A stretch of 7,375 nt of DNA from an uncultured Clostridia bacterium. GTDB lineage: Bacteria > Bacillota > Clostridia > Oscillospirales > Oscillospiraceae. Of this stretch, positions 1 to 6,118 are shown one piece after another. The stretch spans positions 1 through 7,375 of the forward strand of contig CAMJHX010000063.1 of assembly GCA_946405655.1 (NCBI GenBank). Direction: 5' to 3'. The position numbers were made by a program, and so were the translations under genes. The number at the start of each line of letters is the position of its first letter. Position 1 is the first letter of the stretch. The notes beneath the pieces were generated by a model. That model was given only the letters and a program-made list of their open reading frames with translations, was not told the DNA's origin and did not search any database.

Positions 1-131
1 TGTCATCCTGAGCGGAGCGCGTCAGCGCGCAGTCGAAGGATCTTGGCTTGGCAGCCGGAGAGAACCCACAGCGTCTGACCAACTGCGCTGCCGAGATTCT
101 TCGACTCCGCTTCGCTCCGCTCAGAATGACA
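1..131. repeat. Imperfect inverted-repeat element (REP/MITE-like)
   Basis: The two ends are inverted copies. Bases 1-19 (TGTCATCCTGAGCGGAGCG) match the reverse complement of 113-131 at 18 of 19 positions. Further in, 31-47 (AGTCGAAGGATCTTGGC) matches the reverse complement of 90-106 at 15 of 17. The arms differ by a short insertion (an 11-nt stretch at 20-30 against 6 nt at 107-112) and enclose about 42 nt of unrelated sequence. The whole could fold into a long hairpin. Elements with this TGTCATnCTGAGCG...AGTCGAAG core are known to be scattered between genes in many gut Clostridia and other bacteria. No transposase is encoded, so it is either a non-autonomous mobile element or a REP-like palindrome. 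It begins at the window edge, so it may extend further left. It lies 23 bp past the stop of the WYL regulator and may protect or end that transcript. Confidence 0.8.
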
Positions 132-154
132 ATCTTTTTTGCTGCTCCCGAAAA

Positions 155-1141
155 TTAAAGGTACTGCTCCGCGAGGTTGCGGGCAACTTCCCGCATGCGG
201 TCGACGACAGACTCCGAGCCGGTGATCTTGACGCCGTCGAGGGCGATGATCCAGCCGAGGAAATGGGGGCTCGGCACAACCTCGACCTGCGCGGTGAAGC
301 GGTCGGCGCCCAGCGGAGCGAGGATCAGATCCTGCCCGAAGCGGTCGATGAGGACGCCGGCCATGTCGTTTTCGCCCTCGAGCGTGACGCGAACGGGCTC
401 GCCGCCGTGCATGCCGAAGACGGCGCGGGTATAGCTCGCGGCGGTGCGGCTGCCCCAGACGTCCTCGCCGAGGCGGGGATCCTTGAGGCACTCGAGATCG
501 AGCATCTTATCGACGCGGAAGTGCTTGATGACGCCGTCGCGCGCATCGAAGGCGGCGAGATAGTAGTTCTCATCGTCCCAGAGCAGCGCCCAGGGGCTGA
601 CCTGATACCACGCGCCGTCGCGCCGGAGGGCTTTTTTGCCCTCGCGCGTCCAGCGGAAATAATGAAAGCGCACCTGCACGTTGTCGCCGATCGCCTCGTG
701 CAGGCGGTCGACATTATAATAGATCTGCTCGTTCGCGGTTTTGACGCGGCCGGTGAGCAGCACCTGGCGGTGGAGATAGCGCGCATCGTGGCGGCTGACG
801 AGACCCTCGAGCTTTTCGATCAGCTCGCGGGATTTGCGCTCGGTGATGAATTTGGACGACTGCACCGCGTCGACGAGAAGCTTCAGCTCCGGCAGCTCGA
901 ACGTGCGGCTGACGAGGTGGTAGCGCACCTGCCGCCCATCCTGCTGCGAAATGATATCATAGCCGAACGCCTTGAGCTCCTCGAGATCACGGTAGAGCGT
1001 TTTGCGCTCGACGGTGACATCCCGGCGCTCGAGGCGCTCGATGAGCTCCGGCACGGTGAGGCCGTGGGTCTCGTCCGTCTCGCGCTGGAACATGTCCGCG
1101 AGGATGAGCAGCTTCAGGCGTTGATTCCGTCCTGCCGCCAT
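155..1141 (-). CDS. WYL-domain transcriptional regulator (HTH + WYL + WCX)
   Basis: This 328-residue protein has the layout of the WYL transcription-factor family. A winged helix-turn-helix covers about residues 7-60, with RKTLYRDLEELKAFG (46-60) as the recognition region. A helical linker follows. The WYL domain spans about 145-215, and its signature here is YYL (193-195), followed by KHFRVDKM (206-213), the basic ligand-pocket stretch of the family. A WCX-type C-terminal domain runs from about 245 to 325. Such proteins usually bind DNA near their own gene, and some sense nucleic-acid or nucleotide ligands. The target and ligand here are unknown. I chose the ATG at 1141 because GGAAGGGG stands seven bases before it and homology-like sequence begins there. 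A longer in-frame start at 1246 would run through the promoter and is unlikely. The gene is divergent from the small-peptide/sigma-factor genes, which are possible targets. Confidence 0.9.
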   Translation of the reverse strand: MAAGRNQRLKLLILADMFQRETDETHGLTVPELIERLERRDVTVERKTLYRDLEELKAFGYDIISQQDGRQVRYHLVSRTFELPELKLLVDAVQSSKFITERKSRELIEKLEGLVSRHDARYLHRQVLLTGRVKTANEQIYYNVDRLHEAIGDNVQVRFHYFRWTREGKKALRRDGAWYQVSPWALLWDDENYYLAAFDARDGVIKHFRVDKMLDLECLKDPRLGEDVWGSRTAASYTRAVFGMHGGEPVRVTLEGENDMAGVLIDRFGQDLILAPLGADRFTAQVEVVPSPHFLGWIIALDGVKITGSESVVDRMREVARNLAEQYL

Positions 1142-1168
1142 AACAGCACCCCTTCCTGTTTTTTTACT

Positions 1169-1197
1169 ATTATAGCAGAACTTCGGACGCTTGGAAA
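1169..1197 (-). promoter_or_regulatory. Sigma-A promoter of the WYL regulator gene
   Basis: Read on the minus strand, a perfect TATAAT (1169-1174) is preceded by TGC, giving an extended -10 element. A TTTCCA -35 box (1192-1197, four of six consensus bases) lies 17 bp upstream. The predicted start of transcription near 1162 leaves a leader of about 20 nt that just holds the ribosome binding site. This supports the ATG at 1141 as the start codon. Confidence 0.75.
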
Positions 1198-1254
1198 GCA
1201 TCAGAGAGAAGATTTTTGGACAGGTTTTTTCGTAAACTCGGATCAAAGAGATTC

Positions 1255-1262
1255 AAAGGAGG
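1255..1262 (+). promoter_or_regulatory. Strong ribosome binding site of the small membrane peptide
   Basis: AAAGGAGG lies exactly 8 nt before the ATG at 1271. This near-perfect anti-16S complement is the main reason to accept the 32-codon frame as a gene. It also argues that translation starts at 1271 rather than at some start further upstream in the same open frame, which runs antisense through the WYL gene. I found no convincing sigma-A promoter for this gene between 1142 and 1254. The best -35-like hexamer, TGGACA (1218-1223), has no good -10 partner. Confidence 0.75.
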
Positions 1263-1270
1263 AAAAAACC

Positions 1271-1369
1271 ATGTTTCTGATTGTGCTGTTTCTGGTTGGG
1301 CTGCTGGCGATGTTCGCGCTGGAGGACGAGCCAAAAAAAAAGAAAAAACGCAACCTTTTTCCGATCTGA
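1271..1369 (+). CDS. Small single-pass membrane peptide, 32 residues
   Basis: The reading frame encodes a peptide with a hydrophobic N-terminal segment, residues 1-17 (MFLIVLFLVGLLAMFAL). An acidic EDE and a run of five lysines (22-26) follow, ending KRNLFPI. This is the design of a small inner-membrane protein whose positive tail would stay in the cytoplasm by the positive-inside rule, leaving the N-terminus outside. A strong AAAGGAGG at the right distance supports real translation. The gene stands 49 nt before the ECF sigma factor on the same strand, so the two could share a transcript. Its 3' end also carries the candidate sigma-operon promoter. I do not recognise a family. It might be a membrane-stress peptide, a modulator of the sigma pathway, or an unrelated small protein. 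The AAAAAAAAA tract within the lysine codons could promote slippage, either in transcription or in sequencing. Confidence 0.6.
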   Translation: MFLIVLFLVGLLAMFALEDEPKKKKKRNLFPI

Positions 1370-1377
1370 GTCGTATA
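1349..1377 (+). promoter_or_regulatory. Candidate ECF-sigma promoter for the sigma-factor operon
   Basis: CGCAAC (1349-1354) is followed by a T-rich stretch. After a 17-nt spacer comes CGTATA (1372-1377). This resembles the SigW-type ECF promoter (TGAAAC, 16-17 nt, CGTATA): four of six bases match in the -35, all six in the -10, and the T run right after AAC is typical of that class. Transcription would start near 1384, about 35 nt before the sigma-factor ATG. The -35 lies inside the last codons of the small peptide and the -10 just past its stop. The inference is positive autoregulation by the encoded sigma factor. The match is good but short, and promoter specificity differs between ECF groups. 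Confidence 0.45.
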
Positions 1378-1418
1378 CTAGATGAAGGGACCTTCCGATA
1401 CGAAAAAGGAGCTGGCAA

Positions 1419-1904
1419 ATGCGACTTAGCACTGATGAAGCCTTTCGGCGATACGCAGACCGGGTATATGCATCGGCGTTCAGCATAACGCGCGACCCGA
1501 CCGACGCGGACGATGCGACGCAGGACACGTTTTTGCGCTATCACACGCGAAACGATGAGTTTGAGAGCGAAGCGCATCTGAAGGCATGGCTGCTGCGCGT
1601 GGCGATCAACCGGGCGAAGGATCTGAGCGGCAGCTTCTGGCGCAGGAACACGACCGCGCTGGAGGATTACATGGAGACGCTGGAATTTGAAGCGCCGGAG
1701 GATTCGGAGCTGTTTCGCGCGGTGATGGCACTGCCGGAGAAATACCGCGTGGTAATTCATCTGCATTACTACGAGGGATATGGCGTGGAGGAAATCGCCG
1801 CGCTGCTCGGCCGCAGGCCGGGAACGGTGAAAAGTCAGCTGAGTCGGGGCCGCATGCTCCTGAAAAACGCCTTACAGGAGGAATGGAACGATGACGAATC
1901 ATGA
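1419..1904 (+). CDS. ECF-type RNA polymerase sigma factor
   Basis: This 161-residue protein has the two-domain plan of extracytoplasmic-function sigma factors. Region 2 spans about residues 5-70, with DADDATQDTFLR (29-40) and LKAWLLRVAINRAKD (54-68), which contact core polymerase and the -10 element. Region 4 spans about 95-152 and holds a helix-turn-helix (YGVEEIAALLGRRPGTVKSQ, 121-140) that reads the -35. Region 3 is absent, as expected for the group, and the length is normal. AAGGAG lies 7 nt before the ATG. The stop overlaps the next gene by 14 nt, so the two are almost certainly translationally coupled. That gene encodes a membrane protein likely to hold the sigma factor inactive until an envelope signal arrives. 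I cannot name the stimulus or regulon. The SigW-like motif just upstream suggests autoregulation. Confidence 0.93.
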   Translation: MRLSTDEAFRRYADRVYASAFSITRDPTDADDATQDTFLRYHTRNDEFESEAHLKAWLLRVAINRAKDLSGSFWRRNTTALEDYMETLEFEAPEDSELFRAVMALPEKYRVVIHLHYYEGYGVEEIAALLGRRPGTVKSQLSRGRMLLKNALQEEWNDDES

Positions 1905-2478
1905 ACGATATCAGAGAGCGTTTTCGACGCTCCATCCCTCCCGACAGTGGAACATGGAGGGAACCGAAATGAAGCAGTCGAGGAAACGTTATCTCCCCCG
2001 CGCCGCAATCGTCTGCGCGGCGGTGATTCTGGTGCTGGCGCTCGCGGCGACGGCTTATGCCGCCGACATCGGCGGGATTCAGCGGACGATCCAGATCTGG
2101 GTGCACGGCGATCAGACGGACGCTACGCTGAACGTGGAGGCCGGCGAATATTCGCTGACCTACACGGACGAAAACGGCGTGGAGCACGAGGAATTCGGCG
2201 GCGGCAAGGCGTTCGACATCTTCGGCCGCGAGCGCGACGTGACGGAGGAGGAAATCCGCGAGCAGCTCGACATGCCGGATGTGGAATATCTCGACGACGG
2301 CAGCGTGTGGGTTTACTACCACAACCAGAAGATTGAGATCACGGACAAATTTGACGATGACGGGGTTTGCTACGTGAAGGTCGCGGACGGCGGAAAGACG
2401 TACTACGTGACGGTGAAGTACGAAAACGGCCACTGCATCAGCGAGGACAAATTTGTAAGTCCAAAATTGTTTAACTGA
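1891..2478 (+). CDS. Single-pass membrane protein, probable anti-sigma partner of the ECF factor
   Basis: The 195 residues fall into three parts. A short cytoplasmic head (1-37) contains RYQRAFSTLHPS (6-17), resembling the head of many clostridial ECF-associated membrane regulators. One membrane helix follows at about 38-57, ending in TAYAAD. An extracellular domain (about 60-195) is rich in acidic and aromatic residues, with repeated tyrosine-containing beta-type stretches such as VWVYYHNQKIEI (139-150). C160 and C182 could form a disulfide. AYA-A (55-58) resembles a signal peptidase site, so cleavage to a secreted form is an alternative. AGGAGG (1876-1881) stands 9 nt before the ATG. The 14-nt overlap with the sigma gene and the topology make an anti-sigma or signal-sensing role the best guess. 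There is no zinc-binding HxxxCxxC motif, so it is not a ZAS-type anti-sigma. I recognise the general pairing but no characterised homologue. Confidence 0.8.
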   Translation: MTNHERYQRAFSTLHPSRQWNMEGTEMKQSRKRYLPRAAIVCAAVILVLALAATAYAADIGGIQRTIQIWVHGDQTDATLNVEAGEYSLTYTDENGVEHEEFGGGKAFDIFGRERDVTEEEIREQLDMPDVEYLDDGSVWVYYHNQKIEITDKFDDDGVCYVKVADGGKTYYVTVKYENGHCISEDKFVSPKLFN

Positions 2479-2482
2479 ACAC

Positions 2483-2530
2483 AAACGCAAAACAAAAGCC
2501 CGGCCTAAGCCGGGCTTTTGTTTTGCGTTT
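2483..2530. terminator. Bidirectional intrinsic terminator, perfect 22-bp palindrome
   Basis: The left arm (2483-2504) and right arm (2509-2530) are exact reverse complements around a 4-nt loop, CTAA. The top of the stem is GC-rich (GCCCGGC/GCCGGGC). Below it, A-rich and T-rich segments supply a TTTTGTTTT tract on either strand. It starts 4 nt past the stop of the anti-sigma-like gene and ends 2 nt past the hydA stop, so one structure serves two converging operons. Confidence 0.93.
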
Positions 2531-2532
2531 AT

Positions 2533-4227
2533 TTAGTGGTGATCGCCGTGGAGCGGATAGTGGATGTGCAGCAGCTCGTGGGCGCGGCCCTTCATGAGCT
2601 CGTCGTAGATGTAGTCCAGAGCCGGGTTCTGCTGCGGGATCTTGAGCTCGAGGCGGTCGTCTTCCTTGAAGATCGCCTGGAAGCGCTCGGCCTTGCGCGC
2701 ATTGGATGCGGGCGGCTGACCGCCGCCGCCGATGCAGCCGTTCGGGCAGGCCATGACCTCGATGAAGTGGAAGAACTCTTCCCCGCTCTCGACCTTGGCG
2801 ATGAGCTTATCGGCATTGCCGAGACCGTTCGCGACCGCGATGCGGAGCGTGGTGTCGCCGGCGGTGACCTCGAAGGCCTTGATGCCCTCGAGACCGCGGA
2901 CGCCGCACTCGGCGATGGTCTGGATGGTGCCGGGGCTCGCGTCGCCGAGGACGCGGCGGATGACGGCTTCGGTGACGCCGCCGGTGACGCCGAAGATGAC
3001 GCCCGCGCCGGTGTAATCGCCGAGCGGATCATCGGGATCGGAGTCAGGCAGGTTCTTGAAGTCGATGCCGGCTTCCTTGATCATATGCGCCAGCTCCTGC
3101 GTGGTGATGACGAGGTCGATCAGACGCTCGCCGTCCTTCTCGAGCTCGGGGCGGGCAGCCTCGAACTTCTTCGCCGTGCAGGGCATGATGGCGACGGAGT
3201 AGACGTCCTCGCCCTTGAACTGCTGACGGATCAGCGCGCCGAACATCTCCATCGGGGAGCCCGCGGTGGAGACCTGCGGCATGAGGTTCGGGTGGGACTT
3301 CTCCACGTGCTGGATCCAGCCGGGGCAGCAGGAGGTGAACATGGGGAGCTTGTCGCCGCGCTCGAGCTTCTCGAAGAACTCGGCGGACTCCTCCATGATC
3401 GTGAGGTCGGCGGTGAGGTTCGTATCGTACACGACGTCGGCGCCGAGGCGACGGAGCGCGGTGACGAGCTTGCCGGTGACGGCGGTGTCGGCGGGCATGC
3501 CGAATTCCTCGGCGAGGCCGACACGGACGGACGGCGCGAACTGGACGACGACGCGCTTATTCTTATCGTGCAGCATCGGCCAGAACTGGCGAACCTGATT
3601 GTTGATGGTGATGGCACCCGTCGGACAGACGGCGGCGCACTGACCGCAGCCGACGCACTTCGTCTCGGAGAGCATCTTGCCGAAGCCGGGGGCGACAAAC
3701 GCCTTCTTGCCGCGGTTGTTGAAGTTGATGGCGCCGACATTCTGCACCTCGGCGCACATACGCACGCAGAGACCGCAGAGGATGCACTTGGACGGATCGC
3801 GCGTGATGCAGGGGCTGGACACGTCCAGACGCTCGCGGCTGTAGGTATTGTCGGAATAGACCTGCTCGTGCACATCGTAGCGCTGGGCATAGGCCTGCAG
3901 CTTGCACCTGCCGGACTGATCGCAGGTGGTGCACTCGGCGCGGTGGCTGCCGAGCAGAAGCTCCAGCGTGGTGCGGCGGCTCGCAATGACCTGTTCGGTG
4001 TGCGTGAAGACCTTCAGGCCATCCTTCGGCTGCATGGAGCAGGCAGCGTCCATGCCGCCGCGCTCGTTTTCGACCATGCAGATGCGGCAGCCGCCATAGA
4101 TGGAGAGATTTTCGCAGTAGCACAGCGAGGGAATGTCGATGCCGTTTGCGCGGGCCACCTCGAGCACGTTGCGCTCATTGGTGAACGGACATTCCACGCC
4201 GTCGATAAACATTTTCTTTTCCGCCAT
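2533..4227 (-). CDS. hydA: [FeFe] hydrogenase catalytic subunit HydA (electron-bifurcating type)
   Basis: This is the catalytic subunit that makes or oxidises H2 at the H-cluster, working in the cytoplasm with HydB and HydC. The order along its 564 residues follows. An N-terminal [2Fe-2S] ferredoxin domain uses C36, C47, C50 and C63. A His-ligated [4Fe-4S] site uses H95, C99, C102 and C108. Two [4Fe-4S] clusters use C148/C151/C154/C158 and C191/C194/C197/C201. The H-cluster domain has all three signatures: FTSCCPGW (297-304), MPCTAKKFE (348-356) and EVMACPNGCIGGGGQP (490-505). The cluster ligands are C301, C350, C494 and C498, and C300 is the proton-transfer cysteine. The small-subunit-like end is AHELLHIHY (549-557), followed by a short His-rich tail. 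There is no extra C-terminal [2Fe-2S] domain, unlike longer HydA forms. AAGGAGG lies within the last hydB codons, 8 nt before the ATG. Assignment to the trimeric bifurcating class rests on the hydB/hydC context. Confidence 0.97.
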   Translation of the reverse strand: MAEKKMFIDGVECPFTNERNVLEVARANGIDIPSLCYCENLSIYGGCRICMVENERGGMDAACSMQPKDGLKVFTHTEQVIASRRTTLELLLGSHRAECTTCDQSGRCKLQAYAQRYDVHEQVYSDNTYSRERLDVSSPCITRDPSKCILCGLCVRMCAEVQNVGAINFNNRGKKAFVAPGFGKMLSETKCVGCGQCAAVCPTGAITINNQVRQFWPMLHDKNKRVVVQFAPSVRVGLAEEFGMPADTAVTGKLVTALRRLGADVVYDTNLTADLTIMEESAEFFEKLERGDKLPMFTSCCPGWIQHVEKSHPNLMPQVSTAGSPMEMFGALIRQQFKGEDVYSVAIMPCTAKKFEAARPELEKDGERLIDLVITTQELAHMIKEAGIDFKNLPDSDPDDPLGDYTGAGVIFGVTGGVTEAVIRRVLGDASPGTIQTIAECGVRGLEGIKAFEVTAGDTTLRIAVANGLGNADKLIAKVESGEEFFHFIEVMACPNGCIGGGGQPPASNARKAERFQAIFKEDDRLELKIPQQNPALDYIYDELMKGRAHELLHIHYPLHGDHH

Positions 4228-4230
4228 GTC

Positions 4231-6114
4231 TTAACCCTCCTTGATGGCGCCGACCGGGCAGTTGGCCTTGCACGCGCCGCACTTGATGCACTTGGAAGTG
4301 TCGATGGTGTGCTTCTGGCGGACGGTACCCGTGATCGCACCGACCGGGCAGTTGCGGGCGCACTTGGTGCAGCCGATGCACTTGTCGGTGATGACGAACT
4401 GGGCCAGGTCCTTGCACACGCCGCAGCGGCAGCGCTTATCCCGGATGTGCTCCACATATTCGTCCTCAAAGTTCTGCAGCGTGGAGAGCACCGGGTTCGG
4501 CGCCGTCTTGCCGAGGCCGCAGAGCGAGGATTTCTGAATCATTCTCGCGAGCTTCTTGAGCTGGCCGATGTCGTCCATGCGGCCGTTGCCCTGGGTGATG
4601 CGGGTGAGAATGTCGTTCATGCGGGTGGTACCCTCGCGGCACGGCGTACATTTGCCGCAGGATTCCTCGCAGATGAAGTTCATGAAGAACTGCGCGATGT
4701 TGACCATGCAGGAGCTCTCGTCCATGACGACGAGGCCGCCGGAGCCGATGATCGCGCCGACCGACTTGAGGGAGTCAAAGTCGAGCGGGAGATCGAGATG
4801 ATCCTTCGTGAGGCAGCCGCCGGAGGGGCCGCCGATCTGCACGGCCTTGAATTCCTTGTCGTTCTTGATGCCGCCGCCGATGTCGAAGACGACCTCGCGC
4901 ATCGTGGTGCCCATGGGGACCTCGATGAGGCCGGTGTTGTTCACGTTGCCGGTGAGGGCGAACGCCTTCGTGCCGGAGCTGCCCTCGGTGCCGACGGAGC
5001 GGAACCACTCGGCGCCCTTCTTGATGATATCGGGGACGTTGGCAAAGGTCTCAACGTTGTTGAGGCAGGTGGGCTTTTCAAACAGGCCCTTATCGACGGA
5101 GCGAGGCGGCTTCGTGCGGGGCATGCCGCGGTGACCCTCGATGGAGGCGGTCATGGCAGAGCCCTCGCCGCAGACGAACGCGCCGGCGCCCTTGCTGATG
5201 CGGAGGTGGAAGCTCTTGCCGGAGCCGAGGATATCGTCGCCCAGGATGCCGAGCTCGGCGGCCTGCTCCATGGCGATCTTCAGACGCTTGACCGCCATCG
5301 GATACTCGGCGCGGACGTAGATGACGCCCTCGGTCGAGCCGGTGGCCACGCCCGCGATGATCATACCCTCGATGACCTTGTGGGGGTCGCCTTCCATGCA
5401 GGAGCGGTCCATGAACGCGCCGGGGTCGCCCTCGTCGCCGTTGCAGACGATGTACTTGACGGGCTCCTCGGTATGCGCTGCGACCTGCGCCCACTTTTTA
5501 CCCGTGGGGAAGCCGGCGCCGCCGCGGCCGCGCAGACCGGAATCGGAGACTTCCTTGATGACCTCATCGCCGGAGAGCTCGAAGAGCGCCTTGGTGAGCG
5601 CCTCGTAGCCGCCGATGGAGAGATATTCCTCAACGGACTCAGCGTCGATGTGGCCGCAGTGCTCGAGCACGCGGCGGGTCTGGAGCTTGTAGAACGGGAT
5701 GTCCTCCTGACGCTTGCAGACGCCGTCCTTGCCCTGGTAGCCGAGACGGTCGATGAATTCGCCGCCGAGGATGGTCTTCTGGATGATCTCGTCGACGTCA
5801 TCGACGGAGACCTTGGTGTAGAGCCAGCCTTCCGGCTCGATGCGAACCAGCGGGCCCTTTTCGCAGAAGCCGTGGCAGCCGGACTTCTTCAGACCGATGG
5901 CGTCGCCGCCATGGTTGTCATTGAGCGCGACCTCGCAGGCAACGCCCAGCGCGTCCATGCGGTCCTTCAGCGCCTGATACACGTTCAGGTTGCCGCCGGC
6001 GACGCAGCCGGTACCGCAGCAGACGAGGATTTTCCGCTTTTCCGCTTCGCGCGCCGCCATGCAGGCCTGCTGCAGGGCGCGGAACTCGGAAAGCGATGCG
6101 AGTCTTTGTCTCAT
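4231..6114 (-). CDS. hydB: Bifurcating [FeFe] hydrogenase flavoprotein subunit HydB (NuoF-like)
   Basis: HydB carries FMN, binds NAD(H), and is the point where electrons from NADH and ferredoxin are combined or split. Over its 627 residues it shows first a thioredoxin-fold [2Fe-2S] domain (about 28-100; C32, C37, C80, C84). The NuoF-like core follows, with the FMN-binding GLRGRGGAGFPTG (193-205), CNGDEGDPGAFMDR (224-237), and a nucleotide/flavin segment from GAGAFVCGEGSAM (309-321) to PRTKPP (332-337). A NuoF-type [4Fe-4S] site uses C486, C489, C492 and C532. A cysteine group at C562/C564/C567 comes next. Two C-terminal [4Fe-4S] clusters use C579/C582/C585/C589 and C609/C612/C615/C619. The domain order matches HydB of trimeric bifurcating hydrogenases. 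The gene starts 4 nt after hydC, with GAGAGGAGG overlapping the hydC end. A NuoF subunit of respiratory complex I is excluded by the fused N- and C-terminal cluster domains and the adjacent hydA. Confidence 0.96.
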   Translation of the reverse strand: MRQRLASLSEFRALQQACMAAREAEKRKILVCCGTGCVAGGNLNVYQALKDRMDALGVACEVALNDNHGGDAIGLKKSGCHGFCEKGPLVRIEPEGWLYTKVSVDDVDEIIQKTILGGEFIDRLGYQGKDGVCKRQEDIPFYKLQTRRVLEHCGHIDAESVEEYLSIGGYEALTKALFELSGDEVIKEVSDSGLRGRGGAGFPTGKKWAQVAAHTEEPVKYIVCNGDEGDPGAFMDRSCMEGDPHKVIEGMIIAGVATGSTEGVIYVRAEYPMAVKRLKIAMEQAAELGILGDDILGSGKSFHLRISKGAGAFVCGEGSAMTASIEGHRGMPRTKPPRSVDKGLFEKPTCLNNVETFANVPDIIKKGAEWFRSVGTEGSSGTKAFALTGNVNNTGLIEVPMGTTMREVVFDIGGGIKNDKEFKAVQIGGPSGGCLTKDHLDLPLDFDSLKSVGAIIGSGGLVVMDESSCMVNIAQFFMNFICEESCGKCTPCREGTTRMNDILTRITQGNGRMDDIGQLKKLARMIQKSSLCGLGKTAPNPVLSTLQNFEDEYVEHIRDKRCRCGVCKDLAQFVITDKCIGCTKCARNCPVGAITGTVRQKHTIDTSKCIKCGACKANCPVGAIKEG

Positions 6115-6118
6115 CTTC

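Noticed and set aside
3..491. A minus-strand open frame that reads through the inverted repeat (CHSERSEAESKNL-type translation)
   Set aside because: This peptide string is the familiar false translation of the TGTCAT...AGTCGAAG repeat, and the rest is another frame of the WYL gene.
263..1369. A plus-strand open frame of 368 codons antisense to the WYL gene that ends in frame with the small membrane peptide
   Set aside because: The upstream part is an antisense shadow of the WYL regulator. Only the last 32 codons have a strong ribosome binding site and a coherent protein design, so the gene is taken to start at 1271.
1384..1395. GAAGGGACCTTC, a small inverted repeat in the leader of the sigma gene
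   Set aside because: The two 5-nt halves are separated by only 2 nt, too close to form a hairpin, and there is no sign of a known operator. Probably chance.
1606..2490. A minus-strand open frame of 294 codons opposite the sigma and anti-sigma-like genes
   Set aside because: It is a shadow frame: it crosses two overlapping real genes, has no recognisable domain, and would start within the terminator side of the other operon.
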